Source of the DNA: Riptortus pedestris
Lineage: Eukaryota > Arthropoda > Insecta > Hemiptera > Alydidae
DNA: 64,000 nt
Direction of reading: 5' to 3'
Assembly (NCBI GenBank): GCA_019009955.1
Contig: CM032228.1
Coordinates: forward strand, 71,912,001-71,976,000
In this document: positions 45,601-57,012 of the stretch, in pieces
Layout: each line of letters opens with the position of its first letter
Numbering within the stretch: position 1 is the first letter of the stretch
The notes under the pieces: model-generated
Seen by the model: the letters and a program-made list of their open reading frames with translations, nothing else
Databases searched by the model: none
What the model was told of the DNA's origin: nothing
Program-made: the position numbers and the translations under genes

Positions 45601-45908
45601 TTGTTCGTTTGTCACATTAGTTATTAGAGAGTATATATGTATATAATATTAAGTAATTTTAGATAATTAAAAAAAGGAAAATTATTCGTGGCCCAAGACC
45701 ATATAAGAAATTTATTTAATGTATTTTTTCTTTTTTTTTAATTTCTAATTAATAGTTAATTTTTAAATGACATTTATAACTCAGCTGAGTTAATTTAGTT
45801 CATTTATTTATAGGCATATTTAATCATATTTATTATTAATCTTATTGTTCAAAAGTAGCAAAAGTACAATATAATTTAATTTTTATCAACAACCCGGCAT
45901 ATTTTTAA

Positions 45909-46953
45909 TATATATATATAAAATTGTAACCTCTGTCTGTACATTGATTTTTTTCGCGAAATTTCACGATAACTTTTCGTTTCATATGTCAAAGACACCA
46001 TAACTGCATTTTGTTTCTTTGGTGTCTGTTTGTTTGTTTGTTACCTTTTCACGCATAAACGGCTGAACCGAATTTTATGAAACTTGATATGTACATTACT
46101 ACTAACCCAACTTAGATTTTAGGCTATATTAATATCCTCTGAGACGAACAGGAGTGGGGGTTATAAGGGAAGCCTGAAATTAAAAATAGCGATATTTCGT
46201 TTCCTATTGGGTTTTCGGCAAATGTGTACATAACAAACGTTGTTCATTTTGTTATTTAAAGTAACTTTTGTTATATACATTTTTGTCTTTTAACAAACTA
46301 TAAACGAGATATACACTATAAACTAAAGCGGGAGTCAACTATTTCATTGGGCGCTAACGATTAAACCGAACTTAAAAAAACTCGGTATGTCAATTAGCAT
46401 TAATTCATCCATGATTATAAGCTATATTAAAATTTTTAGGTTAGAACGGGAGTGGGGGTTATAAGGGAGGTCAGAAATAAAAATTCGCGATATTTCATTG
46501 CCTATTTGCTTTTCGACAAACATGCACGTAACAAAAGGTGTTTACTTTGATATTTAGATTAACTTTTGTTTTATACATTTCTCCAGGAACAATGTGTGGA
46601 GCAAGTAATTTGCGTAGAAATATTGATATGCTCAACAATTCATTCCAATTTATTCTATGAAGTACCTTACCTGGAAAAAGTAATTCAAATCTATGTTAAT
46701 ATTTTGTCCTTAATAACTGAAATCTATGCATAATACACAGGAGACGGGAAATATGACAATTTGGAGGACAGTGAAGACTTACATAAAAAAATAATTTTAT
46801 TATTAACAAATGCCAACAACGGGTATTAACCCTAAACACTGGGACGGGTAAATGTCATATATCAAATATTGTTCAAAGTAAAGCCTTGCCAAAAAAGTAC
46901 CATCACCATTCAGCCTCAAATCAATTCCCGGGCGAAGCCGGGTATCTGAGCTA

Positions 46954-46955
<2 letters not shown>
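45909..46955 (-). repeat. Family Y element, minus orientation
   Basis: On the minus strand: head TAGCTCAGATACCCGGCTTC, monomer-type blocks (AACCCCCACTCCCG; CCAATAGGAAACGAAATATC), then the tail (CGTTTATGCGTGAAAAGGTA, an (ACAA)n run, TTACAATTTTATATATA). About 1.05 kb. Confidence 0.65.

Positions 46956-47022
<67 letters not shown>
46955..47022. repeat. TA tract at the centre of an inverted family-Y pair
   Basis: About 33 TA units, bounded by GAGCTAGTA on the left and TACTAGCTAA on the right, so the two Y heads face each other across it. Confidence 0.9.
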
Positions 47023-47023
<1 letters not shown>

Positions 47024-49198
47024 TAGCTAAGGTACCCGGCGATGCCCGGGAAATCATTGCTGACTGACTAATGATTGTATTTTTATAGCAAGACTTCAAT
47101 GTGTACAATTGCACTTCCCTCCACGATGCATTGTTTTTTCAAAACAGCCAATCCTAAAGTGTAACTTTCAGGGTTAATAGAATAGAAATTTTAGTTTTGA
47201 AGAATATATGAAAATGGGTTCCTAATTTATCCCTCACGACTTTTTGACTCACGGTTTTTGAATAATTCTAACCATAATCATGGGTAGCATTTATCACAAT
47301 TAAATATCATCTATAATGAACATATTTCCTGCCAAAAATCAAACCAAGCACATATAGTTTTAGCATAGTTTTATACATAAGATTATATTCGTATTAGTAA
47401 GCCTTAGTGGAAATCACTTCCCGTCGTGGCAGCATTCCACAGGAAATAATTAAACTCAATTACCTCTCGTCCATTTCCGCTCTCCCAGGAGCGTTATCAT
47501 CGTTGTTTTCCTTAGAATATTGATTCAGAATATTATTTTAATAATTTATCTCCCTGATGGAACTAAATAATTGATCCCTAAACATAATTTCATTTATGTT
47601 CAAAAAGCTAGATGAGGGGAAGAGAGCCCCCCTGCAACCTAGTAATACTTTAAACATTCATATCGAGTATATATTAAAACCAGAAATGCTCTTATAGTTT
47701 ATATTCTATTAGAAATAAATAACAAAGTTATAGGGAAAATAAATAAATAAATGAGGAGGCGACGGAGATTTATAAGCTCACTAATCCGAATCATACTTGC
47801 AACTATCATATAAGACTAAAACATAACATCTTTTGTTATAATATCCATTTATTAAAAACACTTAAATAAGCACTAATAAAATTATTGACTCCCGCTATGG
47901 ATTTAGTGTATATGGCGTGTTAACTTCATTTACGGCAAAAGTGAATACAACAAAAGTTACTTTAAATAACAAAAGTAAACAACGTTTGCTATGTGCACGT
48001 TAGCCGAAAAAAAAATAGAAAATGAAAATTGCGAATTTTTATCTCAGGCCTGTCTTATAACCCCCACTCCCGTTTGAACCTAAACATTTTAATATAGCTT
48101 ATAATCATGGAAGAATTAATGCTAATTCGCATACCAAGTTTTGTTAAATTCGGTTCAATCGTTTGAGCTCAACAAAATTGTTGGCTTCCGCTTTAGATTT
48201 TTATGCATATCTCGTTTATGTTATACAGCAAAAGTGAATATAACCAAAGTTACTTTAAATAACAAAATAAACAACTTTTGTCATGTGCATATTTGCAGAA
48301 AAACCAGCAGAAAAAGAAATATCGCTATTTTTAATTTCAGGCCTCCCTTATAACCCCCACTCCTGCCCGTCCCTAGAAATATTGGTATGGCTTATGATAA
48401 TTAAGGTGTCAGAGATAATACACATACCGAGTTTTATTTAGTTCGGTGGACTCTTTTGTGCCAAATAATATTCTTGACACCCACTATAATTTTTAGCGTA
48501 TAACGCCTTTATAATTCGGTATTCGACGATAGTGTATATAACAAAAGTTTCTCTAAATAATAAAATAAACAACTTTTGTTATGTGCATATTTGCCGAAAC
48601 ACCAATAGGAAACGGAATATCACTATTTTTAATTTCAGGCGTCCCTTATAACCCCCACTCCTGCCCGTCCCTAGAAATGTTTGTATGGCTTATTATAAGG
48701 AAGGCGTTAGTGCTAATACACATACCGAGTTTTATTTAGTTCGGTTGAGTCTTTGTGCCAAATAAAAGTGTTGACTCCCGCTATAATTTTTAGCGTATAA
48801 CGCCTTTATAGTTCTGTATACAAAAAAAGTGTATATAACAAAAGTTATTCTAAATAACAAAATAAACAACTTTTGTTATATGCATATTTGCCAAAAAACC
48901 AATAGGAAACGAAATATCGCTATTTTTAATTTCAGGCCTCCCTTATAACCCCCACTCCTGTTCGTCTCAGAGAAAATTAATATAGCCTAAAGTCTAAGTT
49001 GGGTTAGTAGTAATACACATACCAAGTTTCATAAAATTCGGTTCAGTCGTTTATGCGTGAAAAGGTAACAAACAAACAAACAGACACCAAAGAAACAAAA
49101 TGCAGTTATGGTGTCTATGACATGTGAAACGAAAAGTTATCGTGAAATTTCGCGAAAAAAAATCAATGTACAGACAGAGGTTACAATTTTATATATAT
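47023..49198 (+). repeat. Family Y element with tandem 297-bp monomers
   Basis: Head CTAGCTAAGGTACCCGGCGA, a unique region to about 47650, then monomers. AACCCCCACTCC recurs at about 48059, 48352, 48650 and 48947, giving a period near 297. Each monomer also holds CGCTATAATTTTTAGCGTAT, GTATATAACAAAAGTTACTC and CCAATAGGAAACGAAATATC. The tail is CGTTTATGCGTGAAAAGGTA, an (AAAC)n run, GACAGAGGTTACAATTTTAT. No ORF. Confidence 0.75.
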
Positions 49199-50850
49199 AC
49201 TAGCTCAGATACCCGGCTTCGCTCGGGAATACATTTGAGGCTGAATGGTGATCGTATTTTTTTGGGAAGGACAATATTTTGACATTTCCCCGTCCCAATG
49301 TATAAGGTTTATATACCCGTCTTTGCTATGGATTTGGTAATAATAAAATTAATTATTTATGTAAGACTTCACTGTCTTCCATATTGTCATATTTCCCGTC
49401 TCCTGTGCATTTTGCATAGATTTGAATTATTAAGGACAAAATATTAACATAGATTTGAATTAATTTTTCCAGGTAAGGTACCTGGTAGTTCATATTGGAA
49501 AGAATTGTTGAGCATATTAATATTTCTACTCAAATTACTTGCTTCATACATCTTTCACGAAAAAATGTATAAAATAAAAGTTACTCTAAATAACAAAGTA
49601 AACAACTTTTGTTATGTGCAAGATTGTTGTAAAACAATGAAATGTAACGAATTTTTTTTTTCAGGCCTCCCTTATAACCCCCACTCCCGTTTGAATCTAA
49701 AAATTTTAATGTAGCTTATAATCATGGAATAATTAAAGCTAATTGACATGCCGAGTTTTGTTATGTTCGGTTCAATCTTTAGTGAACAATAAAATTGTTG
49801 GGTCCCGCTAAAGTTTTAGTTTATATCTCGTTTATACTTTGTTATAAGACAAAACTTTATATAACAAAAGTTACTCTAAATAACAAAATAAACAACGTTT
49901 GTTACGTGTATATTTGTAGAAAAACCAATAGAAAACGAAATACCGCTATTTTTAAATTCAGGCCTCTCCTACAACCCCCACTCTTGCCCGTCCCTAGAAA
50001 TGTTGGTATGGCTCATTATAATGGAGGCATTAGTGCTAATACACATACTGAGTTTTATTTATTTTGGTTGAGTCTTTTGTGTCAAATTAAACTGATCACT
50101 TCCGCTATAGGTTTTTGTGTATATCTCGTTTATAAATCGGTATACGAAAAAAATGTATATAACAAAAGTTACTCTAAATAACAAAATAAACAACTTTTGT
50201 TATGTGTACATTTGCAGAAAAACCAATAGAAAACGAAATACCAATATTTTTAAATTTAGGCTTCCCTTACAACCCCCACTCCTGCCCGTCCCTTGAAATG
50301 TTGGTACGGCTAATTATAATGATGGCATTAGTGCTAATACGCATACCGAGTTTTATTTAGTTTGGTTGAGTCTTTTGTGTCAAATTAAATTGTACACTTC
50401 CGCTATAGGTTTTAGCGTATATCTCGTTTATAAATCGGTATACGAAAACAATGTATATAACAAAAGTTACTCTAAATAACAAAATAAACACCTTTTGTTA
50501 TATACATATTTGCCGAAACCCAATAGGAAACGAAATATCGCTATTTTTAATTTCAGGCCTCCCTTATAACCCCCACTCCTGTTCATCTCAGAGAATTTTA
50601 ATATAGCCTAAAGTCTAAGTTGGGTTAGTAGTAATATACATACCAAGTTTCAAAAAATTCGGTTCAGCCGTTTATGCGTGAAAAGGTAACAAACAAACAA
50701 ACAAACAAACAAACAAACAAACAAACATACACGAAAGAAACAAAATGCAGTTATGGTGTCTATGACATGTGAAACGAAAAGTTATCGTGAAATTTCGCGA
50801 AAAAAAATCAATGTACAGACAGAGGTTACAATTTTATATATATATATATA
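49199..50850 (+). repeat. Second tandem family Y element with 297-bp monomers
   Basis: Starts immediately after the previous tail (ATATATATAC/TAGCTCAGATACCC). AACCCCCACTCC recurs at about 49676, 49973, 50270 and 50567 (297 bp each). The same tail follows, with an extended (AAAC)n run at about 50689-50727. Confidence 0.75.
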
Positions 50851-50854
50851 GATA

Positions 50855-51115
50855 GATATATACATTTAATTTTCTGCGCTAGGAAAATATCTCTTTGACC
50901 CTCTACCCGCTGTCACAACATTTATTCTTTAAGTTCAATATTAATATGCAATTAATTGAGATATTTGCATTTTTCAGCCTTCAGCCTTCTAGACTTCTTT
51001 CTAGGGGAAGCATAGAGAATGCCTAGATGTTGAGATGAGATCACCGCTGAGGTGTGTCATTCTATCTCGTGGAAAATCTGCTTAATTAACACAGCCCTTC
51101 GTGACGGACTTTTTA
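50855..51115 (-). mobile_element. HINE-like element, minus orientation, 5' part
   Basis: Minus strand: GTCCGTCACGAAGGGC, AAGCAGATTTTCCACGAG, AATATCTCAATTAATTGC block. The 3' half is absent. Unit A intron 1 continues with homologous sequence after 13260, as unit B does after 51116. Confidence 0.5.
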
Positions 51116-51488
51116 AGTGATTGAGGAACAAACGGGTAGAGACAATTTCTTAATTTGGATGGCATTGCTCTTAGAATGTTCGGAATCGTGAAAAAAATTA
51201 TTCTCCCAAGAATTTCAGATAATCCAAGTTTTATTAGTATTGATTGATATTCTACATTGTTTACCCTGTGGCAACTTCACTGTCCTTGTTCTGTCTGGCT
51301 ACTGCCCTGACACGACAATAAGCAGCTACTCTAATGTCGCAAATAGTATCAATAATATTTTTGTGAATCAAGAATACTGTTGTGATATTTAATTTAATTT
51401 CTTTTTAACTTTCAATTTATGTTAGTTAAAAAATTAATGCTAATAATTATATTTAAATAATTATTATTATTATATAATGTTCAACCAG

Positions 51489-51588
51489 GTATTACCAGGA
51501 AATAAGAGAGTACTTGGGAACAGTGAATACGTACTGCTTATTCTTTTTCGCTCTTATTACTGCATCTTCACTTGTGACAATAATTAAA
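51489..51588 (+). CDS. OR copy B, exon 2
   Basis: 100 nt, CAACCAG/ and /GTAAGT, open: YYQEIREYLGTVNTYC then LFFFALITASSLVTIIK. All six nucleotide differences from copy A change the amino acid (M/L, S/T, L/F, V/F, G/A, V/I). Confidence 0.85.
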
Positions 51589-51804
51589 GTAAGTCAATCA
51601 TTTGTTAAGCATAATTTCATGAAATTTATCTAGGTAAACTTTGGTAATGATTTTAGTATGTGTGACTGTGATTTAGTTCAGGGTTTTCAGTTTAAGGCCA
51701 ATGTGCTTTAACTTAGAACATTTTTTTGTAGAACATGTTTTTATCAACAAAGGATCAACTTTTTTTTAATTCTGAACAATTTTGTATCGCTTTAACAATT
51801 GCTT

Positions 51805-51928
51805 TTAGCAGATTTCCATCATGGGAAATCAGCTATTGAGATCGTACTCATGACGCGATTTTCGAAATTTTTCTTCAAATGTCCATCGATCCTACCTAGG
51901 AGATGACGAAAATGAGGTTCAAAACTGA

Positions 51929-51975
<47 letters not shown>

Positions 51976-51980
51976 TGTGA
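51805..51980 (-). mobile_element. HINE-like 3' end and TA tract
   Basis: TTAGCAGATTTCCATCATGG, CGTACTCATGACGCG, CATCGATCCTACCTAGGAG and a TA tract (51932-51973). It lies in intron 2 of copy B; absent from A at this place. Confidence 0.6.
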
Positions 51981-51994
51981 GTGTTTGTGTGTGT

Positions 51995-52045
<51 letters not shown>

Positions 52046-52066
52046 CGTGCTTGCGTGCGTGCGTGC

Positions 52067-52132
<66 letters not shown>
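51974..52132. repeat. GT microsatellite
   Basis: About 75 GT dinucleotides with GTGC/TTGC interruptions (52041-52068). Long reading frames of CV/VC, TH and YI repeats across it are artefacts. Confidence 0.95.
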
Positions 52133-52135
<3 letters not shown>

Positions 52136-52565
52136 CTACCCATATTGGCCTTAACAGGGGAAAATATGTTGAGTATCTGTAAAAAGTTTGCAAAAGTCTT
52201 TTCTCAATATTTTTTAAAAATTAGAGTTCCCGGCTAAGATAATTTTATTTTATAACAGTCCAAGTTTTAAATGGACTAAAAAAGGAGAATGTCCCTCTAG
52301 ACAAGTTTTATAAATGTAAGCAATTTAATACAATACATTTTAACGGACATTGTAGTTACTGATTTGTTGAAACAACTCAAAATTCGACTTGTTGAACTAG
52401 GTTATTGATTTTTCTTTGTAACCAACACTTGATGAAACATTAAAAGAATTATATTCATTTACCCCCTAGAAATAGATTTAATACAATATTTATCTGTAAT
52501 CAACAAATTTACTTTCTATTTTTCAATGAATTGATTGCATATCTTGTTTTTATAATTTATTTCAG
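52133..52565. other. OR copy B intron 2, 3' part
   Basis: Colinear with 17640-18079. No gene. Confidence 0.5.
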
Positions 52566-52661
52566 GATCCACTTGGAAACCCTGCGCTCGTGGTTTACTT
52601 GTTCAATGAGCTTACTGGATATTTTCAAATATTTATGATTGGACAAATCGTAACAGATAAA
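52566..52661 (+). CDS. OR copy B, exon 3
   Basis: 96 nt, TATTTCAG/ and /GTATGT, open: DPLGNPALVVYLFNEL then TGYFQIFMIGQIVTDK. Confidence 0.85.
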
Positions 52662-52811
52662 GTATGTATTTAGTATTGTTAATAGGGTTGTTTATAGGCT
52701 TTTCTTTTACAAAGTCACACTATCATGCTAGGTATTTGTATCGGACATATAAATAGAAAAAAATACATTTGATCTGCCCATATACTAGTTACAAATTTCC
52801 TTCTATTTTCG

Positions 52812-52911
52812 TAGATTTCCCTTCAGGAAATCAGCTATTCAGATCGAACTCATGACTCGGTTTTCGAAAAATGTCTTCAAATGTCCATCGATCCTATCTA
52901 AGAGATGACTA

Positions 52912-52955
<44 letters not shown>

Positions 52956-53420
52956 TTGTTAACGCTTTAACGATCGCAATTTTTGTTTGATCGTTACCAA
53001 ACTCGATATTCAGCCCTTTTATGCAAAAAGAAAGATCAAATTCGTTATTGGCTTAAATCGGATGAGTGGGAGGAGGGGTTTAGAATGGAGGAATTTCGAA
53101 AATACAAAATATTTCCGTTATTATGTGTCGGATCGAAAAATTGTATAGATCCAATTTTATTGCAAATGTAATGTTCTATAAATGTTAATATGTACGGTTT
53201 TTCACTAACTTGATTATTAACCGAGATTTGCATCTATTAGTTTTCGGACTTCAGTAAACCCCCACTCCTACGCACGTCACATCAACAATAAGCTGTTATA
53301 TTATAAAGCACTTTATTTGAAGCCTAAATACCAAATATTGTTCTCATTGAACTTTTATGTATTGAGGTAAATGCAAATTTTGGGGTGACTCACGTGGGAA
53401 ATCTGCTTAGTTACGGACTT
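52812..53420 (-). mobile_element. HINE-like element, minus orientation, near complete
   Basis: From the 3' end (GATTTCCCTTCAGGAAATC, a decayed palindrome) through CATCGATCCTATCTAAGAG, the TA tract (52915-52951), GTTAACGCTTTAACGATCGC, the reversed AACTTGATC block and CCCCCACTCC to GGGAAATCTGCTTAGTTACG. About 600 bp. It is inserted in intron 3 of copy B. Confidence 0.6.
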
Positions 53421-53644
53421 AGGTTAGTATTACTCATAATTCGCATTCCTTCTTAAGGACAACAATTAATCACCCCCCCCCCCCTCATAAAACACAAACT
53501 ATGTTACCTATTTTAAAAAGTAAACTACCATTACAATTTCCCGAATATGTGTATAGTGACCATACAAATAATCAATCTGCCTCATTTGTTGTAGAAATAT
53601 TGTAATTTTTTGAAACATATGTTATATTAAATGTAAGTAAATTA

Positions 53645-53722
53645 AACAAAATCCTTAGTCCCACCCTGGCTAGAAAAGGGTGGTAACCTGTAGAATACCC
53701 GTCCCAATTAGCCATAGTGGCA
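53645..53722 (+). mobile_element. SINE 3' part, cut by a HINE-like insertion
   Basis: ATCCTTAGTCCCACCCTGGC, GGTGGTAACCTGTAG and CCAATTAGCCATAGTGGCAA; it stops where GTCCGTAACGGAGGGG starts. The unit A copy at 18551 continues uninterrupted. Confidence 0.55.
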
Positions 53723-54340
53723 AAAGTCCGTAACGGAGGGGATGCGTAAACTAAAGAGATTTCCCTCGTGAAGATTAACAATATATAAATTTACATGTTG
53801 GTAACACAACACCGCCATTAATATTAAGTGAATAAAAACGAAGGGTAATAAGAAATCTTTTAGTCAATTTTAGTTACCTCCTCACTGGAAGTGTCTGAAA
53901 TGAATCAGAATAATTTTTATCTCAATCAATCAAATTTTAGTCTCTTGAAAACAATATTTGGTATTTAAGCTTCGAATAATGTGCTTTATTATATAACAGA
54001 GTATTGTGTATGTAACATGAGTAGAAGTGGGGGTTTGCTGAAGGCTGAAAAATGCATAATCTCGGATAATATTCAAGATAGAGAATAAATTATATAATAA
54101 TATTTATAGCAAATATAATTTGCAATAAGATTGGTTCTATAAAAGTTTTCAATTCGTCATATAGTAAGGGAGATAATTCGAATTTACGAAATTCCTCCCC
54201 TCTAACCTCCCCCCCTCGTCCGATTTCAGCCGTTAACGTACTTGATCATTCTTTCAAACGATTACATATCGAGTTTGGTAACGATAAAACAAAAATTGCG
54301 ATCTCTAGAGCGTTAACAGACAAATATATATATATATATA

Positions 54341-55667
54341 CAGGATGTGTTAATTAAGTTTCAAGACTGATTTTTTCTCGCACAGCGGAGCGCTTCCAGA
54401 CCGGTCACGTGGCCCTGGGTGAGTGGAGAGGGGTCTCAGGTAAGCGACCAATCATCGCCAGTTGCCGTCGAACGCTGGAGTGAAAGCATCACGCGCAAAG
54501 TCGGAGTGTGTTTGTTGATCACGTCGAAACATCGCGAGAGTGAAAATGCAGCGTTTGAAGGAGCTGCGTTATTTTATAAAATTCTGTGTCAAACTGGGCA
54601 AGAACGGCGGAAACGCTTCAGTTGCTTCAACACTCTACAAAGAAGACGCAATGTCACGTGCGATGGTTTTCATGTGGCATAAGCGGTTTAAAGATGGCCT
54701 GGAAGACGTCGAAGATGATGATCGTGCTGGAAGGCCTACAACGTCGCGGAACGAAGAAAATCTGGCCAAAATGCGGGAAGTTTTGAACAGTGACCGAGGC
54801 TTGAGCATTAGATTCAGCGCGGATAGAATGAATTTATTCCGTTATGAAGTACCGTGTTCCAAATGGTTACTGAAGATTTGATGATGAGGAAGGTCTGTGC
54901 CAAACTTGTACCGAAAGTGCTCACGGACGATCAGAATCAGCGGCGCGTGGCAGTAGCGCAGGAAATGCTCGAACGGTTGCAAGTCGAACCCAACTTTTTG
55001 GACAAAGTGGTCCCCGGGGATGAAACCTGGGTGTTTGAGTACGACCCGTAGTCGAAACGGCAAAGCTCCGAGTGGCACACAGTGAATTCGCAAAACCGAA
55101 AAAAGCCCACATGAGCAAATCGCGTGTGAAAAGCATGCTCATCACCTTTTTTGATGCGAAAGGAATGATCCATAAAGAGTTTGTTCCTGCTGGACAGACT
55201 GTCAATGGACAATTTTACGCCAACGTCATCCGTCGTTTGAAGGATCGAGTCCATCGCGTCCGCCGAGAGAAGAAAGACGAGTAGGTGCTGCACCACGACA
55301 ACGCTCCCGTTCACACGTGTCTCCCCACTACCCAGATTTTGGCCCGAAACAACGTGGCAACGCTTTCGCAGCCATCCTATAGCCCGGACCTCGCCCCCCA
55401 GCGACTTCTTTTTGTTCTCCTGTATGAAGAAGAACTTAAAGGGAAGCGGTTCGGCACCGTCGCAACGAATCAAACGGCTTCGACGCAGAGTCTGAACACC
55501 ATTCCAGTAGAGGAGTTTCAGGAAGCCTTCCGACAGTGGAAAACTCGCTGGGAGCGGTGTGTCGACTAAGAAGTAAACTATTTCGAAGATTTTTAGTTCG
55601 CTATGCATAAATGTATAATAAAATTCTTTTCCTGAGACCAGTCTTGAAACTTAATTAACACACCCTG
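54341..55667 (+). mobile_element. mariner transposon in the TA tract of a HINE-like element
   Basis: 1327 bp. Terminal inverted repeats start CAGGATGTGTTAATTAAG on the left and CAGGGTGTGTTAATTAAG on the reversed right end; they extend about 28 bp with one mismatch. It is flanked by TA (54339-54340 and 55668-55669). B-specific: unit A has neither this nor the host HINE copy at this site. Confidence 0.92.
54546..55569 (+). pseudogene. mariner transposase (D,D34D), multiple lesions
   Basis: N-terminal HTH part: MQRLKELRYFIKFCVKLGKN, MVFMWHKRFKDGLEDVEDDD (WHxRFKDG) and RAGRPTTSRNEEN. Then a frameshift, TEDLMMRKVCAKLVPKVLTD, PGDETWVFEYDP (first Asp) with a stop in place of the next codon, AKPKKAHMSKSRVK, a second stop (TAG) where Trp is expected before VLHHDNAPVH (second Asp), SYSPDLAP and, after one extra base, SDFFLF (third Asp). 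Thirty-four residues separate the second and third Asp, the mariner D,D34D spacing. At least two frameshifts and two stops make it inactive. Confidence 0.88.
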
Positions 55668-55795
55668 TATATAAATATATAATTTTGAACGGACCTCATT
55701 TTCGCTATCTCCGGAAGGATCGATAGACATTTGAAATTTTTTTTGGAAAATTACGTATTGAGTACGACCTCAATAGCTGATTTCCTGTAGGCTAA

Positions 55796-56085
55796 AAAAA
55801 AACATTCAGGGCAATCTTAGATAGGTCGGTATACCTTTAGCTGGGGTCTTTAGTTCTCGTTCTTAAAGATCTTCCTCTTTATTTTTCTTTAGTTTAAGTT
55901 AGTAAATAAGGACTTCCTGACTTCTGACAGTGGTGCAGCGCCAGGAGAACTGAATCTCTTTGTAATCACTGATTGACTCAGGTCCCAGTCCCCAAATCAG
56001 GCTGTTCTGCCGGTGACACTTGATAAAGTAGAAGAGATCTGCTGTAATCCCTCAGCCCATCTTCGTATCTCGGGCCCTACTTCAG
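55796..56085. other. Leader of the 118-bp array in unit B
   Basis: Shares TTTAGTTCTCGTTCTTAAA, TTTAGTTTAAGTTAGTA and GGTGCAGCGCCAGGAGAAC with 18905-19100. Confidence 0.5.
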
Positions 56086-57012
56086 TCTCCGCCTCTCCAC
56101 TGTAGACATGACTCGGTGTGTGTAGTGCAAGGCACTCGAGATTTGGAACCGCGTTGTACTCCATGGTTGACCTTTGGTCCCGGGTCTCCTTCAGACTCCG
56201 CCTCTCTCTACATTCGACTGTTGACATGACTTGGTGTGTGTAGTGCAAGGCACTCGAGATTTGGAGCCGCGTTGTATTCCTCGGTTGACCTTTGGTCCCG
56301 GGTCTACTTCAGACTCTGCGTCTCTCTACACTCGACTGTTGACATGACTTGGTGTGTGTAGTGCAAGGCATTCGATATTTGGAGCGGCGTTCTACTCGTC
56401 GGTTGACCTTTGGTCCCGGGTCTACTTCAGACTCTGCGTCCCTCTACACTCGACTGTTGACATGACTTGGTGTGTGTAGTGCAAGGCACTCGATATTTGG
56501 AGCTGCGTTGTACTCGTCGGTTGACCTTTGGTCCCGGGTCTACTTCAGTCTCCACCTCTCTCTACACTCGACTGTTGAGATGACTTGGTGTGTGTAGTGA
56601 AAGCCACTCGAGATTTGGAGCCGCGTTGTACTCCTCGGTTGACCTTTGGTCCCGGGTCTACTTCAGACTCCGCCTCTCTCTACATTCGACTGTTGACATG
56701 ACTTGGTGTGTGTAGTGCAAGGCACTCGAGATTTGGAGCCGCGTTGTATTCCTCGGTTGACCTTTGGTCCCGGGTCTACTTCAGACTCTGCGTCTCTCTA
56801 CACTCGACTGTTGACATGACTTGGTGTGTGTAGTGCAAGGCACTCGATATTTGGAGCTGCGTTGTACTCGTCGGTTGACCTTTGGTCCCGGGTCTACTTC
56901 AGTCTCCACCTCTCTCTACACTCGACTGTTGAGATGACTTGGTGTGTGTAGTGAAAGCCACTCGAGATTTGGAGCCGCGTTGTACTCCTCGGTTGACCTT
57001 TGGTCCCGGCCA
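56086..57012. repeat. 118-bp tandem satellite array, about 8 units, OR copy B intron 3
   Basis: Anchor ACA(C/T)TCGACTGTTGA at 56210, 56328, 56446, 56564, 56682, 56800 and 56918, exactly 118 bp apart. Units carry variants (CTACATTCG with GTATTCC; CTGCGTCTC with CGATATTTGG; TCCACCTC with GTTGAGATGAC), and the order of the variants repeats, i.e. a higher-order structure. Same repeat as 19130-20335, but most units here have GTTGACATG where unit A has GTAGACATG. Confidence 0.95.

Larger units (their letters stand above)
53723..55795 (+). mobile_element. HINE-like element split by a mariner
   Basis: 5' end at 53724 (GTCCGTAACGGAGGGG), AAAGAGATTTCCCTCGTG, the AGTAAGGGAGATAATTCG block, GAGCGTTAACAGACAAAT and a TA tract to 54340. 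After the mariner it resumes at 55668 with TA, CGGACCTCATTTTCGCTATC and ACGACCTCAATAGCTGATTT. Confidence 0.6.

Noticed and set aside
48059..50570. Regular repeats as a CRISPR array
   Set aside because: Monomers of about 297 bp are contiguous without unique spacers; the context is an insect genome.
51819..52237. Frames encoding TH/HT, VC/CV and YI repeats
   Set aside because: Pure microsatellite translation.
54937..55608. 223-codon minus-strand frame
   Set aside because: Antisense shadow of the mariner transposase, whose sense motifs (D,D34D) are unambiguous.
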